DNA of 64,000 nt from Saprospiraceae bacterium (GCA_029262995.1 JAJCYH010000005.1:1-64000), one strand, 5' to 3'; counted from the first letter of the stretch, positions 25,134 to 36,588 are shown. Made by a program: numbers and translations. The notes: generated from the sequence alone by a model not told the origin.

Positions 25134-25402
25134 ATATGTTTGATATTTTATTAGTCAGCAATAGAATTCTAAATTGGCACTTTTATTTTGTATCACAGCT
25201 TTGGAGACTTTAATTTTTCTTTTTAAGAATAAACTAATTTGAATAAAGGGTCTTGATTTCTTCTTTTCTACAAAGCGACAGAATAAATACAATAACTAAT
25301 AAATCCATTGATGTCGTCTTTAGTGATAATCATTATATTCCTGCCAGAACTATAATACAAAATTTAAATTATTGAGTATCTTTTAGACAAATTATCATTT
25401 TC

Positions 25403-28400
25403 ATGAAATGGCTATTGCTTAACATATTCATTTTTTTGGGTCTATCTGCTTTCTCTCAAAGCAAAACTCAAGATAGATTAGTGAATTATCAAAGCAATAA
25501 GTTGATATTGCCAGAAAATGAAATTTACCAATCGGATAAATATTTTGAAAAATACCAATTCCAATTGGGATTATCAGTAAAAGACAGTTTGGTACTTAAG
25601 TCTGTTTTTAAGCATAAGAATGATATTGACATTGAAAGATATCAGCACTTTCATAATGGTATTGAAGTTGTTGGTTCAGAAATAATTATTCATTACAAGG
25701 ATAATTACATTGTAAAATCAATTAGTGCTTTATATCCGGAAGTAGCATATGATATAAAACGGAATATTAATCTTAAAATTGATGAAGAATATTTGACTGC
25801 TGTCCTTTCTAAGTCAATGAGTGACTTTTCTTACTCTGAAATTAAACCTGGAAATTGGCATTTTGAGGATAAAGGATTATGCTTAGTAGATTCTGAATAT
25901 CCTGACTTTTCTGGCACATATTTATTGTCAAGAAAATTACATCTTACAGGAGGAGATGATACTGATGGTCCTTTAAGTGAAATCGTTTTTATTGATGCCT
26001 TTAATGGCAAAATGATTAATCATATATCTGACATACATTTTGATCGCGTTAAGGGGATTGCTAATACCCGATATTATGGAGAGAAGGAAATATATATTGA
26101 TTCTTTGGGAGAAGATCAATATTTACTAAAGGATGATTTTAGACATGTCTATACATTAGATTCTGACAGAGATACATTTGAAAACAACAGTGCTTATTGG
26201 AATCAAATAAATGAATCACAAAATGAGGTAGCCGGTGATGTTCATTTTGGTGCGAGTTCATATCATGAAATGATGAAATCCCATTTTGGATGGGAAGGCT
26301 TGGATGGTAATGGTTCTGAATTAACTTCTGTTGTTCATGCGAGAGGGAAGTATTATGTCAATGCCTATTGGGATGGTAAGAGAGCCAATTTTGGAAATGG
26401 TGATTGTGATCGTTATAACCCTTTAACAACACTTGATATTGTAGGGCATGAGTTTGTTCATGGATTAACAGATCACACTTCAGATTTAGTATACCGGAAT
26501 GAGTCTGGTGCCTTGAATGAGTCTATATCTGATATATTTGGTAAAGCATTAGAGTTTTATTATGATCCAAGTGGTTTTAACTGGTTGTTAGGAGACAAAA
26601 TCCGTAAAGATGATTCTGTTAACTATTTTAGATCTATGGCAGATCCATCGCTTAGAGCTCACCCTAAATACTATAACGGTTTAAACTGGAGAACAGGTAC
26701 TTCAGATAATGGAGGAGTCCATTCCAATAGTGGGGTATTTAACTATTGGTTTTATTTATTGGTAGAAGGAGAAACTGGGATCAATGAAAAATCTGAATTC
26801 TATTCCGTAGATGAAATTGGCATGGACAAAGCACTTCAGATTGTATTCCTTATGCAATCAGCATATTTGACTTCTTCTTCTGATTATATTGATGCGTTTA
26901 ATTATTCTTTGGAAGCTTGTAATGATTTATATGGGCCAAATAGTAATGAATATAATGCAGTAGTTGAGGCTTGGAAAGCAGTAGGATTATTTGATGGATT
27001 TAGCAATTTAGATCTTTCTCTGGAGGCAGAACAATCAGTGATTACTATTTGTCAAAATGCTGAGTCTGTACTTTCTTACTGGATTAGAAATACAGGATTG
27101 GAAAAAATCAGTGAAGCTTCAGAGTTAAGAATAAAATATTTCCAATCAGGTGGATTGGCCATTGAGGAAACGATCATCTTGGATCGTGATATGTTACCTA
27201 GAGATTCGCTATACTTTCAATTTACAAATGCTGTAAATGCTAGCACCGTTAATAATGGTTTGATAACAACTGAATTGTTTTTGGATGGTGAATTTAATAT
27301 GGTGAACAACAATATTACAAGTACGATATATATTAGTGAAGAGGAAGATTTTGAAATTGTGCTGGAGTCAGCTGATTTTATTACAGAAGATGTATGTGGT
27401 ATTTCAGAAATCAATAGATTTAGATATAGAATTAGAAATATTGGTTGTGAAACTATACATGAGGACGATACAATTTATTTTGATATAATAACAGATAAAG
27501 GGTCTTTCACTTTGGAAAGAAGAGTATTTTTTGATTTTGTACCAGGAATATTATTTGGCAGTACTTCAGGAATAGCTTTTGAGCAAGTACCAAAAGACTT
27601 TAGTGTGTATGAGGTGCATTTCAGATATGGAGAAGAATTAAATACCGAAAACAATATCACAAGTGGGAATATTGTTTTTAGGGAATTTGTGAAATCAGAT
27701 TTTTTGGAAGATTTCGAAGGAGAAGAATATTCGTCAAATTTAGAAGTTCAGGTAAATGAAAACTTTATAATTGATACGATTGTGGATGTCAGATCTAATA
27801 GGATGTTGGCACTAGCATCAAATAGTAGCGGTTTGGTTTTTAGGAATTGTGAAGAAGATATAGATTTCTTTAATCAATTTTTTTATAAAGCGACATTGAG
27901 CTTTTGTGTTGACACAAGAGGTCTGGAAAGTCCAGTTTTTTCTTTAGATATGATGCAGTTAAACAATTCTGATCAACAGATATTTCTAATCAATCCAGAT
28001 TACTCAACAATGCTTAAGGTCAGACTTGATGATCCTGACTTCTCGGAGCAACTTATATATGGACAACAGGAGGGAGAACTTATTCGCCAAACGATGCCAT
28101 TGCCATTCGATTATACAGGCTTGATAAATATTGATGTCCTTAGTGTTTCTATGAACCCCAATAATCAAGATGAATTATTTTTTGGTCAGAGAGATATTGT
28201 ACTGTTAGATGAACTGCGTATCTATGATGAGGGACAAGTTTACAGTGCCTATGAAGGAACTTCATCTTATATTATCTATCCCAATCCTTCAAATGCTTTA
28301 ACTAAGATTTCTAATGCGAATAATGAAAAGGAGTTTTCAATATTTGTTTATGATAATTTGGGAAGATTAATACTTTTCGAAAGAGAAATTGTCAATCAAA

Positions 28401-28498
28401 CCTGGATTGATATGTCTAAATTGGAAGGTGGAGTATATTTTGTCAATATATATGAGAACAACGATTTTATTTTGAGTAAAAGGCTGGTCAAATTCTAG
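25403..28498 (+). CDS. M4 (thermolysin) family metallopeptidase with T9SS sorting domain
   Basis: DIVGHEFVHGLTDHTSDLVYRNESGALNESISDIFG; GGVHSNSGVFNYWFYLL; C-terminal IIYPNPSNALTKIS. Confidence 0.95.
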   Translation: MKWLLLNIFIFLGLSAFSQSKTQDRLVNYQSNKLILPENEIYQSDKYFEKYQFQLGLSVKDSLVLKSVFKHKNDIDIERYQHFHNGIEVVGSEIIIHYKDNYIVKSISALYPEVAYDIKRNINLKIDEEYLTAVLSKSMSDFSYSEIKPGNWHFEDKGLCLVDSEYPDFSGTYLLSRKLHLTGGDDTDGPLSEIVFIDAFNGKMINHISDIHFDRVKGIANTRYYGEKEIYIDSLGEDQYLLKDDFRHVYTLDSDRDTFENNSAYWNQINESQNEVAGDVHFGASSYHEMMKSHFGWEGLDGNGSELTSVVHARGKYYVNAYWDGKRANFGNGDCDRYNPLTTLDIVGHEFVHGLTDHTSDLVYRNESGALNESISDIFGKALEFYYDPSGFNWLLGDKIRKDDSVNYFRSMADPSLRAHPKYYNGLNWRTGTSDNGGVHSNSGVFNYWFYLLVEGETGINEKSEFYSVDEIGMDKALQIVFLMQSAYLTSSSDYIDAFNYSLEACNDLYGPNSNEYNAVVEAWKAVGLFDGFSNLDLSLEAEQSVITICQNAESVLSYWIRNTGLEKISEASELRIKYFQSGGLAIEETIILDRDMLPRDSLYFQFTNAVNASTVNNGLITTELFLDGEFNMVNNNITSTIYISEEEDFEIVLESADFITEDVCGISEINRFRYRIRNIGCETIHEDDTIYFDIITDKGSFTLERRVFFDFVPGILFGSTSGIAFEQVPKDFSVYEVHFRYGEELNTENNITSGNIVFREFVKSDFLEDFEGEEYSSNLEVQVNENFIIDTIVDVRSNRMLALASNSSGLVFRNCEEDIDFFNQFFYKATLSFCVDTRGLESPVFSLDMMQLNNSDQQIFLINPDYSTMLKVRLDDPDFSEQLIYGQQEGELIRQTMPLPFDYTGLINIDVLSVSMNPNNQDELFFGQRDIVLLDELRIYDEGQVYSAYEGTSSYIIYPNPSNALTKISNANNEKEFSIFVYDNLGRLILFEREIVNQTWIDMSKLEGGVYFVNIYENNDFILSKRLVKF

Positions 28499-28558
28499 TC
28501 AGACTTCACCTTGAAAACTTTCCTTTATTTAAAATGTTAACTGAGATAAAGAATTCAA

Positions 28559-29422
28559 ATGAGAACTGTAAAGTCTGTTACACGAGCAGATAAAGTAAAT
28601 ATGGGGGGAATTATCATCGATCAACCACTACCAAATTCCGAGTATGATCACTTAGATCCATTTTTATTAATACATCATTGGTCACAAAGTTTTCAAGGTG
28701 GTCAAAAACAAAAGGAAGTGGGTGTAGGACCTCATCCACATCGAGGATTCTCTCCTGTAACTATAATTTTCAAGGGTTCACTTCATCATAGAGATTCGTT
28801 GGGAAATAATAGCATTGTAGATGCTGGAGGGGTGCAATGGATGAATGTAGGCAAGGGTATTACGCATTCTGAGAGACCATCTAAGAATATTGCCGAAAAT
28901 GGTGGTGATTTTGAAATTATTCAATTTTGGATAAATTCTCCTGCTTCTTTCAAGATGAAGCCAGCTGAATACTTCCCTCTTCAGAAGAATGAAATTTCAC
29001 AGATCAATTTGGATGAAAAAGGTTCTCAATTATCGATAATCGCTGGCAACTATGACAGTCATTCATCTCCAATTCCTACCAATAGCCCATTATTTGTAGC
29101 TACAATTGATACAGTTGAAAATAGTGTTGTAGAACTTAATACCAACTCAGATCATCGTACAGTCTTGTATCAGCTTGATGGTAAGACAGAAATTAATGGG
29201 AAACAGATTGGAAACAAGACTATGCTTAATTTTGATAATGACGCCTCTAAAATTAAAATTTCTAGTAAAGAGTCTTCAAGACTTTTATTGTTATCGGGGC
29301 AACCGATCGACGAAGAAATTACAAGCTATGGTCCCTTTGTAATGAACTCAACTACAGAAATTATGGAAGCAATCAGGGATGCACAACAAGGGAAAATGGG
29401 CGTATTGATTGAAGATTTTTAA
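28559..29422 (+). CDS. Pirin family protein
   Basis: DPFLLIHHWSQSF, GPHPHRGFSPVTIIFKGSLHHRDSLGN, GGVQWMNVGKGITHSERPS. Confidence 0.94.
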   Translation: MRTVKSVTRADKVNMGGIIIDQPLPNSEYDHLDPFLLIHHWSQSFQGGQKQKEVGVGPHPHRGFSPVTIIFKGSLHHRDSLGNNSIVDAGGVQWMNVGKGITHSERPSKNIAENGGDFEIIQFWINSPASFKMKPAEYFPLQKNEISQINLDEKGSQLSIIAGNYDSHSSPIPTNSPLFVATIDTVENSVVELNTNSDHRTVLYQLDGKTEINGKQIGNKTMLNFDNDASKIKISSKESSRLLLLSGQPIDEEITSYGPFVMNSTTEIMEAIRDAQQGKMGVLIEDF

Positions 29423-30640
29423 TTATTCAATTGAAGTTGTGCAATTCAAGAGTTCGCTTTTGCCATAGCAAATAATCTGAGCTGAAATGTCTTTTTTACT
29501 CTGGACTATAATGCCTTGCCATTGTAAATTACAATCGTTATGTAATGTTGCATCATAGAGGAATAATTGTGCACCAGGCATTAAGGTTATTGAACTGTTT
29601 TGTGGCATGGAAATTCTACAATAGATATGCAGGTCAACATTTTCTTTAACGACTATATTATGGGTGATATCCTTAGACCCATACCAATTGGTTTCTTTAT
29701 CTATTATAATTGTCTTTGATTTATCCAAGTGACACCAATCGCGGGTAATCAATTTTCTGTTTTTAGAATTTATTTTGTTGAAACCCTTATGAACAATTCC
29801 CAGCTGGCAAGGCGTTAATGCCATTTGTTCAGCATTATAATCCATCATATTATTTGAAGGAATCGTATCACACGGAGGTTCATTTGTTCGACCCCAACAA
29901 TTAGGGTGCTCAGGTGTGTCATCACATCTATCATATCTTAACCACGAATGGGATAGCCCTAAGATATGACCAACTTCATGATTGAGTAAGGTTGCATATT
30001 TCCAGGGTTCTGGGTCACCTTCTAGCATTCCTGCCATCTTTAATGAAGTTCCTAGTGCGATTCCAGTTTTCGTTGCTTTATAATGTTCAGTAGCTACGCT
30101 ATCAGGATGATGTGGTAAAATAAAGATATTGATAATGCTATCGGATCCAATCGAATATTTATCAATAAGCTTACGATCATAGTTGTTTTTATTTCTTCCT
30201 TTATTAACATAATAATAGAGCTTGTCGTCGTAGTGTTTATAAAAGCCATCATCATTAGGATCATTTGTGGCAGCAACAATTTTATATCGATATTGAGTAG
30301 CGAGAGTAGCAGTTGTATTGCCAACAGGTAAATTCATTTTCTTATTTTCTGAGAGTCTTTTATTTGCATTTGAAATTAAATATCTTATGAATTTTTTCCC
30401 TTCATCCATTTTGAAATTCCTAGTTCCAGATTCATCGTCCATGAAGTGAACATTTATGCGTAGGTATCTGATATTGGTCAAGCTGTCTGGAAAATAATAG
30501 AGGGGATCATTACAATTATGAACGCCTTGTTTTTTAAGGGGATCAATAGTACTTAAATCCTTTAGTATTATACTTTTGACCTTTGGTGAACAGCTGCAGC
30601 AGATAAGGAGAATTAATATTCCGGTTAGGTTTTTATACAT
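29423..30640 (-). CDS. M43-like (pappalysin/cytophagalysin) zinc metalloprotease, lipoprotein
   Basis: LLNHEVGHILGLSHSW (HExxHxxGxxH) and Met-turn NNMMDY; lipobox LLICCSC. Confidence 0.85.
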   Translation of the reverse strand: MYKNLTGILILLICCSCSPKVKSIILKDLSTIDPLKKQGVHNCNDPLYYFPDSLTNIRYLRINVHFMDDESGTRNFKMDEGKKFIRYLISNANKRLSENKKMNLPVGNTTATLATQYRYKIVAATNDPNDDGFYKHYDDKLYYYVNKGRNKNNYDRKLIDKYSIGSDSIINIFILPHHPDSVATEHYKATKTGIALGTSLKMAGMLEGDPEPWKYATLLNHEVGHILGLSHSWLRYDRCDDTPEHPNCWGRTNEPPCDTIPSNNMMDYNAEQMALTPCQLGIVHKGFNKINSKNRKLITRDWCHLDKSKTIIIDKETNWYGSKDITHNIVVKENVDLHIYCRISMPQNSSITLMPGAQLFLYDATLHNDCNLQWQGIIVQSKKDISAQIICYGKSELLNCTTSIE

Positions 30641-30644
30641 TGGA

Positions 30645-31388
30645 TTATATATTCATACCCCCACAAACGCTAAGTACTTGACCTGTTATATATGTTGACA
30701 TATCAGAACCTAAAAAGGTACATGCATTGGCTACATCATTGCCTTGTCCAAACCTTTTTAATGGGATGCTGTTTACATAACTATCCTTAACGCTATCCTC
30801 TAGCTCAGCTGTCATTTCAGATTCAATAAATCCTGGAGCAATAGCATTACATCTTATTCCTCTAGAGCCTAATTCTTTGGCCATAGATTTTGTGAAACCA
30901 ATTATTCCGGCTTTGGAAGCTGAATAATTTGATTGTCCAGCATTACCGAAAACTCCAACGACTGAACTCATATTAATTATCGATCCTGATCTGTTTTTGA
31001 GCATTGGACGAACTACATGTTTGGTCAGATTAAATACTGATTTTAGGTTTACTTGTATGACATCATCCCATTGTTCTTCTGTCATCCTTAGTATCAAAGT
31101 ATCTTTTGTTATCCCTGCGTTATTGATTAGAATGTCAATTTTCCCAAAATCATTTAATACTTGTTTTACCAATTCTTCAGATTGTTCATAGGAGCTAGCA
31201 TCCGATTTATAAGCTTTTAGATTTTCTCCGGAATTTAATTCTGCCATGATTGCTTCTGAAGCAGTTGCAGAAGATTGGTAGGTAAAGGCTACCCGAGCAC
31301 CTTCTGACAAAAATCGTTCAACTAAAGCCTTTCCAATTCCTCTGGAACCTCCTGTTATTAGTGCTGTTTTTTCATTTAATAATCCCAC
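30645..31388 (-). CDS. fabG: 3-oxoacyl-[acyl-carrier-protein] reductase
   Basis: SDR motifs TGGSRGIGKALVERF, NNAGITKDTLILRMTEEQWDDVIQVNLKSVFNLTK, YSASKAGIIGFTKSMAKELGSRGIRCNAIAPGFI. Confidence 0.93.
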   Translation of the reverse strand: MGLLNEKTALITGGSRGIGKALVERFLSEGARVAFTYQSSATASEAIMAELNSGENLKAYKSDASSYEQSEELVKQVLNDFGKIDILINNAGITKDTLILRMTEEQWDDVIQVNLKSVFNLTKHVVRPMLKNRSGSIINMSSVVGVFGNAGQSNYSASKAGIIGFTKSMAKELGSRGIRCNAIAPGFIESEMTAELEDSVKDSYVNSIPLKRFGQGNDVANACTFLGSDMSTYITGQVLSVCGGMNI

Positions 31389-31426
31389 GTATAATTATTT
31401 TAGTTTTTAATTAATCAACCATTACC

Positions 31427-34069
31427 CTAAATTATTGTATCTGGTTTTGTATCTATTATTTTTAGGCTGTCGGTTTTTTCCGTTTCATATTCATCTTCCC
31501 ATTGAAAATCGAATTGATCTTCTCTCAAGTTAAGTTTATTTACATTTTGTTCCTCAATAACAGACTTTTGTTTATATTTTTCGCAATTGATAAAATCTAG
31601 TAGATCAGAAGGTGGAGTAGGGAATTCAGTGTCTGACTTATAACCACTTAGGGAATCAGCTTCAAGATGTTGAATAAATTTTTGAACTATTGGTCTAGCC
31701 ATAATAAATCCCTGACCGTCATTCAAACTAAGAAATCGGATCCATTTATCATCTCCTCCTACCCAAACGCCTGTAACTAATTCTGGGGTTATTGACATAA
31801 ACCATCCATCAGCGTAATCATTAGTCGTACCCGTTTTTCCACCAATAGGCGTTTTTACCCCCAAGCCATAACCACCGCCAACATTGTTTTTTAACATATC
31901 CACCATTACTCCGTTAAATAAGGAGTTTATTGCTCTTCTGGTCTCTGGAGCATTACTATATATAATCCTACCTGATTTATCTTCAATTCTATAAGCAAAA
32001 ATTGGTTCTGTGTAAATCCCGTCATTTGCAAATGTTGTGTATGCACCAGCCATTTCGTGTAGGGTTAAATCCATTGAGCCAAGACATATTGAAGGAACGT
32101 TTGGAACAATTAAGTCTCCATTAGGATAGGTCGCTGTTTTACTTATCCCTGCATTGTCCAGCATTTCTCTGATTACATCTACGTTTCCCATTTCTTTGAT
32201 CAACCTAACTGTAATTGAATTTTTTGAATATAAAAGTCCTTGATAAAGATTATACATGTTACGGGAGAACTCACCATTGGCATTTGAAGGAGACCATTCC
32301 TTCAGCACATTAAATCCGCTATCACCAGGAGCAATTGTATATTGAATGTCTTCATAAGACTGACATGGGGATATTCCCATAAGAGATATGGCTGTAGCGT
32401 ATACAAAAGGCTTGATTGTAGAACCCACTTGTCTCCTTGAGTTTACATGATCATATTTAAAGTAACTAAAACCAGGGCCACCTACCCATGCTTTTATATG
32501 TCCAGTACGAGGATGTACGGCCAAGAGACTTGCCTGTAGATGTTGATTATGGTATTTAACTGAATCTAATGGACTCATTTCTTTAAGCTCAAAATTATCC
32601 TCATTATAGGCGAATACTTCCATTTGTATAGGCTTAGCAAAAATTTTAGGATAATCTTCTTGCAACTTGAGATAGTTTGATTTTAAGGGCAAGAATAAAC
32701 TGTCAGTTTGAACTATTTGCTTATAGGGTTTTATGTTTTTTTGACCGAGATAATTTATAATTTCTTCGTTCTTCCATGATTTTGGATCCTGTTCCAGATC
32801 GATTAAAGTTTTAATCACATTTTCATTCAAAGGAATTTCGTCATATACTTGTTGAATAGCAAGTTTAGTTCCTGAAAGATATTTATCATGGAGTTTTAAG
32901 TAGCGTTCTGATTCTTTAATTTTTCTATTTAGTGATGCTTGTCTGATTTTGCGTTGTTCTGAATCTGAATCATATGTCCAAGGGTTTCTATTCTTCCAAA
33001 CTTTCCAATACCTTTCCTGCAGTGACTTCATATGATCTTTGACGGCCTGCTCTGCATATTTTTGATATTTTAAATCTATGGTAGTATAAATTTTCAGACC
33101 ATCGGTATAAATATTGTAATCTGTACCGTCTGCTTTTTTGATGTCTTCTTTTTCAAAAAGAGTCTTGAGCCATTTGGTTAATTCTGATCTGAAATAAGGT
33201 GCAGGTCCAGTATCATGAGCTTCTCTTACAAAGAGACTCATATCTACCAATTTGTTTTTTATAGAATCATGAACCAGGCTATCTACATCAAAGTATTTTT
33301 CGGTTTGATTAAGAACAACATTTCTTCTAATAGTGGCATTTTCTGGAAATCTGATAGGATTGTACAAACTTGGGTTTTTGAGCATACCTACTAGCAATGC
33401 CGCTTGATCAAGGCTTAGCTTATTCTGGTTTTTACCAAAATAGGTTTGTGCAGCAGCTTGAATCCCATGTGCTCCATTTATAAATTCAAATTTATTGAGA
33501 TACATAGCCATGATTTCTTCTTTGGTATAGCTACGTTCCAATTTGACCGCAGTTATCCACTCCTGAATTTTAGTTCTAAGGAGTGTAATAGATCTCCTGA
33601 TCTTTCCCATTCCATACAAAGATTTTCTCTTGTATAGTAATTTTGCAAGTTGCTGAGAAATGGTACTACCTCCTCCTGAGCTTTCTTTTTGTAGTAAAAT
33701 CGTCTTAAAAGCAACACGAAATAATGCCTTGAAATCGATCCCAGAGTGTCTGTGAAATCGAATATCTTCAGTAGCTAGTAAAGATTTAATTACAAATGGT
33801 GATAACTGCCTGTAAGGAATTATTTCTCTGTTTTCAATATAATATTTTCCGAAAGGCGTTCCATTGATATCATATATGATAGACGCTTCATCGTAATTTG
33901 GATTTTCTAAATCTGCGAATGAAGGCAGGTCACCGGAAGCCGTAGACATGATAAAATAAAGCACAATCAATAGCCCAGCAACAATACTGGCCCATAATAC
34001 GATAGCAATTTTTTTTAGCACCGTGTAAGTTCTATGATCTGTGTCTTCCCAAAATTTCATGTAGACCAA
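31427..34069 (-). CDS. Penicillin-binding protein 1A (transglycosylase/transpeptidase)
   Basis: GT51 motifs LLATEDIRFHRHSGID, GGGSTISQQLAK; transpeptidase RQVGSTIKPFVYA, YSKNSITVRL, GGKTGTTNDYADGWF. Confidence 0.95.
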   Translation of the reverse strand: MVYMKFWEDTDHRTYTVLKKIAIVLWASIVAGLLIVLYFIMSTASGDLPSFADLENPNYDEASIIYDINGTPFGKYYIENREIIPYRQLSPFVIKSLLATEDIRFHRHSGIDFKALFRVAFKTILLQKESSGGGSTISQQLAKLLYKRKSLYGMGKIRRSITLLRTKIQEWITAVKLERSYTKEEIMAMYLNKFEFINGAHGIQAAAQTYFGKNQNKLSLDQAALLVGMLKNPSLYNPIRFPENATIRRNVVLNQTEKYFDVDSLVHDSIKNKLVDMSLFVREAHDTGPAPYFRSELTKWLKTLFEKEDIKKADGTDYNIYTDGLKIYTTIDLKYQKYAEQAVKDHMKSLQERYWKVWKNRNPWTYDSDSEQRKIRQASLNRKIKESERYLKLHDKYLSGTKLAIQQVYDEIPLNENVIKTLIDLEQDPKSWKNEEIINYLGQKNIKPYKQIVQTDSLFLPLKSNYLKLQEDYPKIFAKPIQMEVFAYNEDNFELKEMSPLDSVKYHNQHLQASLLAVHPRTGHIKAWVGGPGFSYFKYDHVNSRRQVGSTIKPFVYATAISLMGISPCQSYEDIQYTIAPGDSGFNVLKEWSPSNANGEFSRNMYNLYQGLLYSKNSITVRLIKEMGNVDVIREMLDNAGISKTATYPNGDLIVPNVPSICLGSMDLTLHEMAGAYTTFANDGIYTEPIFAYRIEDKSGRIIYSNAPETRRAINSLFNGVMVDMLKNNVGGGYGLGVKTPIGGKTGTTNDYADGWFMSITPELVTGVWVGGDDKWIRFLSLNDGQGFIMARPIVQKFIQHLEADSLSGYKSDTEFPTPPSDLLDFINCEKYKQKSVIEEQNVNKLNLREDQFDFQWEDEYETEKTDSLKIIDTKPDTII

Positions 34070-34196
34070 AAATATGGCTTTATAATCAATTAGGAATTAC
34101 AAATAGCACTTAATAAATTAAATTTCTTGGATGAAAAAGCCTTGTAATGTGGCATTAAATATATACTTGAAAATTGTACTTGGTTTATAATGTTTT

Positions 34197-34664
34197 TTAT
34201 TGACAAATAACAGCTTCAAACCTTCCTTTTACAAAATTTTCATTATTAACTTTAACGTCCATTTCTGCTTCGATGATATCATTATTTATGCTTATAATTT
34301 CTACATAACCATTTTCAGCAATGATATTATTAGCACCATCCGGGTTAAATAGTGTAACCGTAAATCCTTCTAAAGTATTTATATCTATAAATAGTTCTTG
34401 TTTTTCCAATGTATTCTCTGCTATAAAGAATACTCTGATATCTCCAGGAATCAAGCCACATACATCAATCGCTGAAGACCCTTCATTGAATATTTCAAAA
34501 TGTAGTTTACCATTCGTCTGCACTTTATATCTAGCAGTTTTCATCTCAAATGCAATTCCATCTATTTTTCCGTTTAGCAGTTCATCAGGCGTACTATCAC
34601 TGTCATCTGAACATGAAAATAGAAACATAAAAGAAAGTGATGTTAGTAGTAATAGTCTTTTCAT
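34197..34664 (-). CDS. Hypothetical lipoprotein
   Basis: 155 aa, lipobox LFSCS. Confidence 0.65.
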   Translation of the reverse strand: MKRLLLLTSLSFMFLFSCSDDSDSTPDELLNGKIDGIAFEMKTARYKVQTNGKLHFEIFNEGSSAIDVCGLIPGDIRVFFIAENTLEKQELFIDINTLEGFTVTLFNPDGANNIIAENGYVEIISINNDIIEAEMDVKVNNENFVKGRFEAVICQ

Positions 34665-34719
34665 CAGAAAGCTGTTTTTATAAAATTATAAAGAATTGTG
34701 CCTTAAAACAATAATGAAT

Positions 34720-36588
34720 TTATGCATGCTCAGACATTTCAAGCCATCTGTCTTCTTTTTCAGAAATAGATTTTTCAATGGTTCCCAATTCGATTGATAG
34801 TTTTTGTATATCATCCCCGGGAAGGTCTGATTGCTGAAAAATCAAGGAAATTTCATTTTTTCTTAACTCTAGCTTTTTTAATTCTTTTTCGAGATCCTTC
34901 AATTCCATCTTGTCTTTGTAGCTCAGCTTACGTACTTCAGTATCATTTCCACTGGATGGTTCAGGAATGCTATCTGCAACATGAGATATTTCCTTATTGC
35001 TTTCATCTTTAAAGTTTGAAGCCTTAAAGGCAGAATAATTGCCATTAAAATCTTTAATTTTGCCATTGCTATGAAGGATGAAGCTATGCTCAACCAATTT
35101 GTCCATAAAATATCGATCATGTGAAGTGATTAAAAGGCATCCTTCAAAGGATGCAAGAAACTCTTCCAAGACATTAAGACTAATGATATCGAGATCATTT
35201 GTGGGTTCATCCAGTATTAAAAAATTAGGATTGGACATCAGGACACGTAAAAGACTCAACCTTCTTTTTTCTCCACCACTCAGCTTCGAAACAAAAACTT
35301 GCTGTTGAGATCTTGGAAACAAAAACCTTTCAAGGAGCGTTTCTGCTGTCATCTTCCTGCCTTTTTTTAGTGGTATATATTCAGCAATTTCTCTAACGAC
35401 ATCGATTACTCTAAGTTCTTCCTTCAAATCTTCATTGTCCTGGCTGTAGTAACCAAATTTGACGGTATCCCCTACAATTACTTTACCTGAGTCAGGTTTT
35501 ATTGCTTGTGTAAATAATCGAATCAAACTTGTTTTTCCGCTTCCATTTGGTCCAGCTAAACCAATGCGTTCTCCTTTTCTAAATTTATACGAAAAGCCAT
35601 CTACTATAACTTTATCACCATAAGCTTTAGAAACATTATGAAGTTCAAGAATTTTTCCACCTAGACGATGCATATCAATCTCTATGCTCAACTCATCATC
35701 GGATAGATTTTGTTGAGCCTTTTCTTTGATGGTTTGAAAGCTGTCGACTCTTGCTTTGGCTTTTGTACCCCTAGCCTTTGGTTGCCTTCTGATCCAATCA
35801 AGTTCTTTTTTAAACAGTTTTTTGGATTTATCTAAATTGGCATGGTCGTTTTGAGATCTTGCCGCTTTTTTTTCAAGGAAGTCGGAATAGCTACCTCGAT
35901 AGACAAATATTTTTCCATGATCAAGTTCAATAATTTCGTTGCAAACTCTTTCCAGAAAGTAACGGTCGTGGGTAACCATAAATAGGGTTAAATTCGAACG
36001 CGATAGATATTGTTCTAGCCATTCAATCATGTCTATATCCAAATGGTTGGTAGGTTCATCCAAAATCAAAAAATCAGGCTCATCTATCAGCAATCTTGCC
36101 AATGCCAGTCGCTTTCTTTGACCTCCTGACATAGTGCCTACTTTTTGATCAAGATCATGAATATTCAACTTGCCTAAAACCTCTTTAACGTTGACTTCAA
36201 TGTCCCATGCTTTGAGGTCTTCAAGTTTTTCTATAGCTTTTTGAATCCGTCTATCGTCTTTTTGATAACTGGCTAGTTCAAATTCCTTTATTGCAAGAAT
36301 TTTTTCATTTTCAGAGTTTAGTACTGTATCAATTGCGCTTGCCTGAGGATCAAAACTTGGATCTTGTTCAAGGTATCCAGTTCTGATGTTTTTATGTAGA
36401 AGTATTTTGGCATTTTCACCTTCAATAGATTCCTGACCAGCAATTAGCCTTAATAAGCTTGTTTTTCCGGTTCCGTTTTTAGCTATTAGAGCTATTTTTT
36501 GGGATTTACCAATGGTAAGGTCTATATTTTCGAAAAGAATTTTTTCGCCAAAAGACTTTGAAACATTTTCTAGGGTAAGGTAATTCAC
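34720..36588 (-). CDS. ABC-F family ATPase (Uup-like)
   Basis: Two ABC domains (GKNGTGKTSLL/ MSGGQRKRLALARLL; GPNGSGKTSLI/LSGGEKRRLSLLRVL) plus C-terminal coiled coil. Confidence 0.93.
   Translation of the reverse strand: MNYLTLENVSKSFGEKILFENIDLTIGKSQKIALIAKNGTGKTSLLRLIAGQESIEGENAKILLHKNIRTGYLEQDPSFDPQASAIDTVLNSENEKILAIKEFELASYQKDDRRIQKAIEKLEDLKAWDIEVNVKEVLGKLNIHDLDQKVGTMSGGQRKRLALARLLIDEPDFLILDEPTNHLDIDMIEWLEQYLSRSNLTLFMVTHDRYFLERVCNEIIELDHGKIFVYRGSYSDFLEKKAARSQNDHANLDKSKKLFKKELDWIRRQPKARGTKAKARVDSFQTIKEKAQQNLSDDELSIEIDMHRLGGKILELHNVSKAYGDKVIVDGFSYKFRKGERIGLAGPNGSGKTSLIRLFTQAIKPDSGKVIVGDTVKFGYYSQDNEDLKEELRVIDVVREIAEYIPLKKGRKMTAETLLERFLFPRSQQQVFVSKLSGGEKRRLSLLRVLMSNPNFLILDEPTNDLDIISLNVLEEFLASFEGCLLITSHDRYFMDKLVEHSFILHSNGKIKDFNGNYSAFKASNFKDESNKEISHVADSIPEPSSGNDTEVRKLSYKDKMELKDLEKELKKLELRKNEISLIFQQSDLPGDDIQKLSIELGTIEKSISEKEDRWLEMSEHA

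Noticed and set aside
34321-35308. ORFs 34321-34683, 34794-35012, 35078-35308 (+)
   Set aside because: Antisense to a lipoprotein gene and an ABC-F gene; no domain signal.
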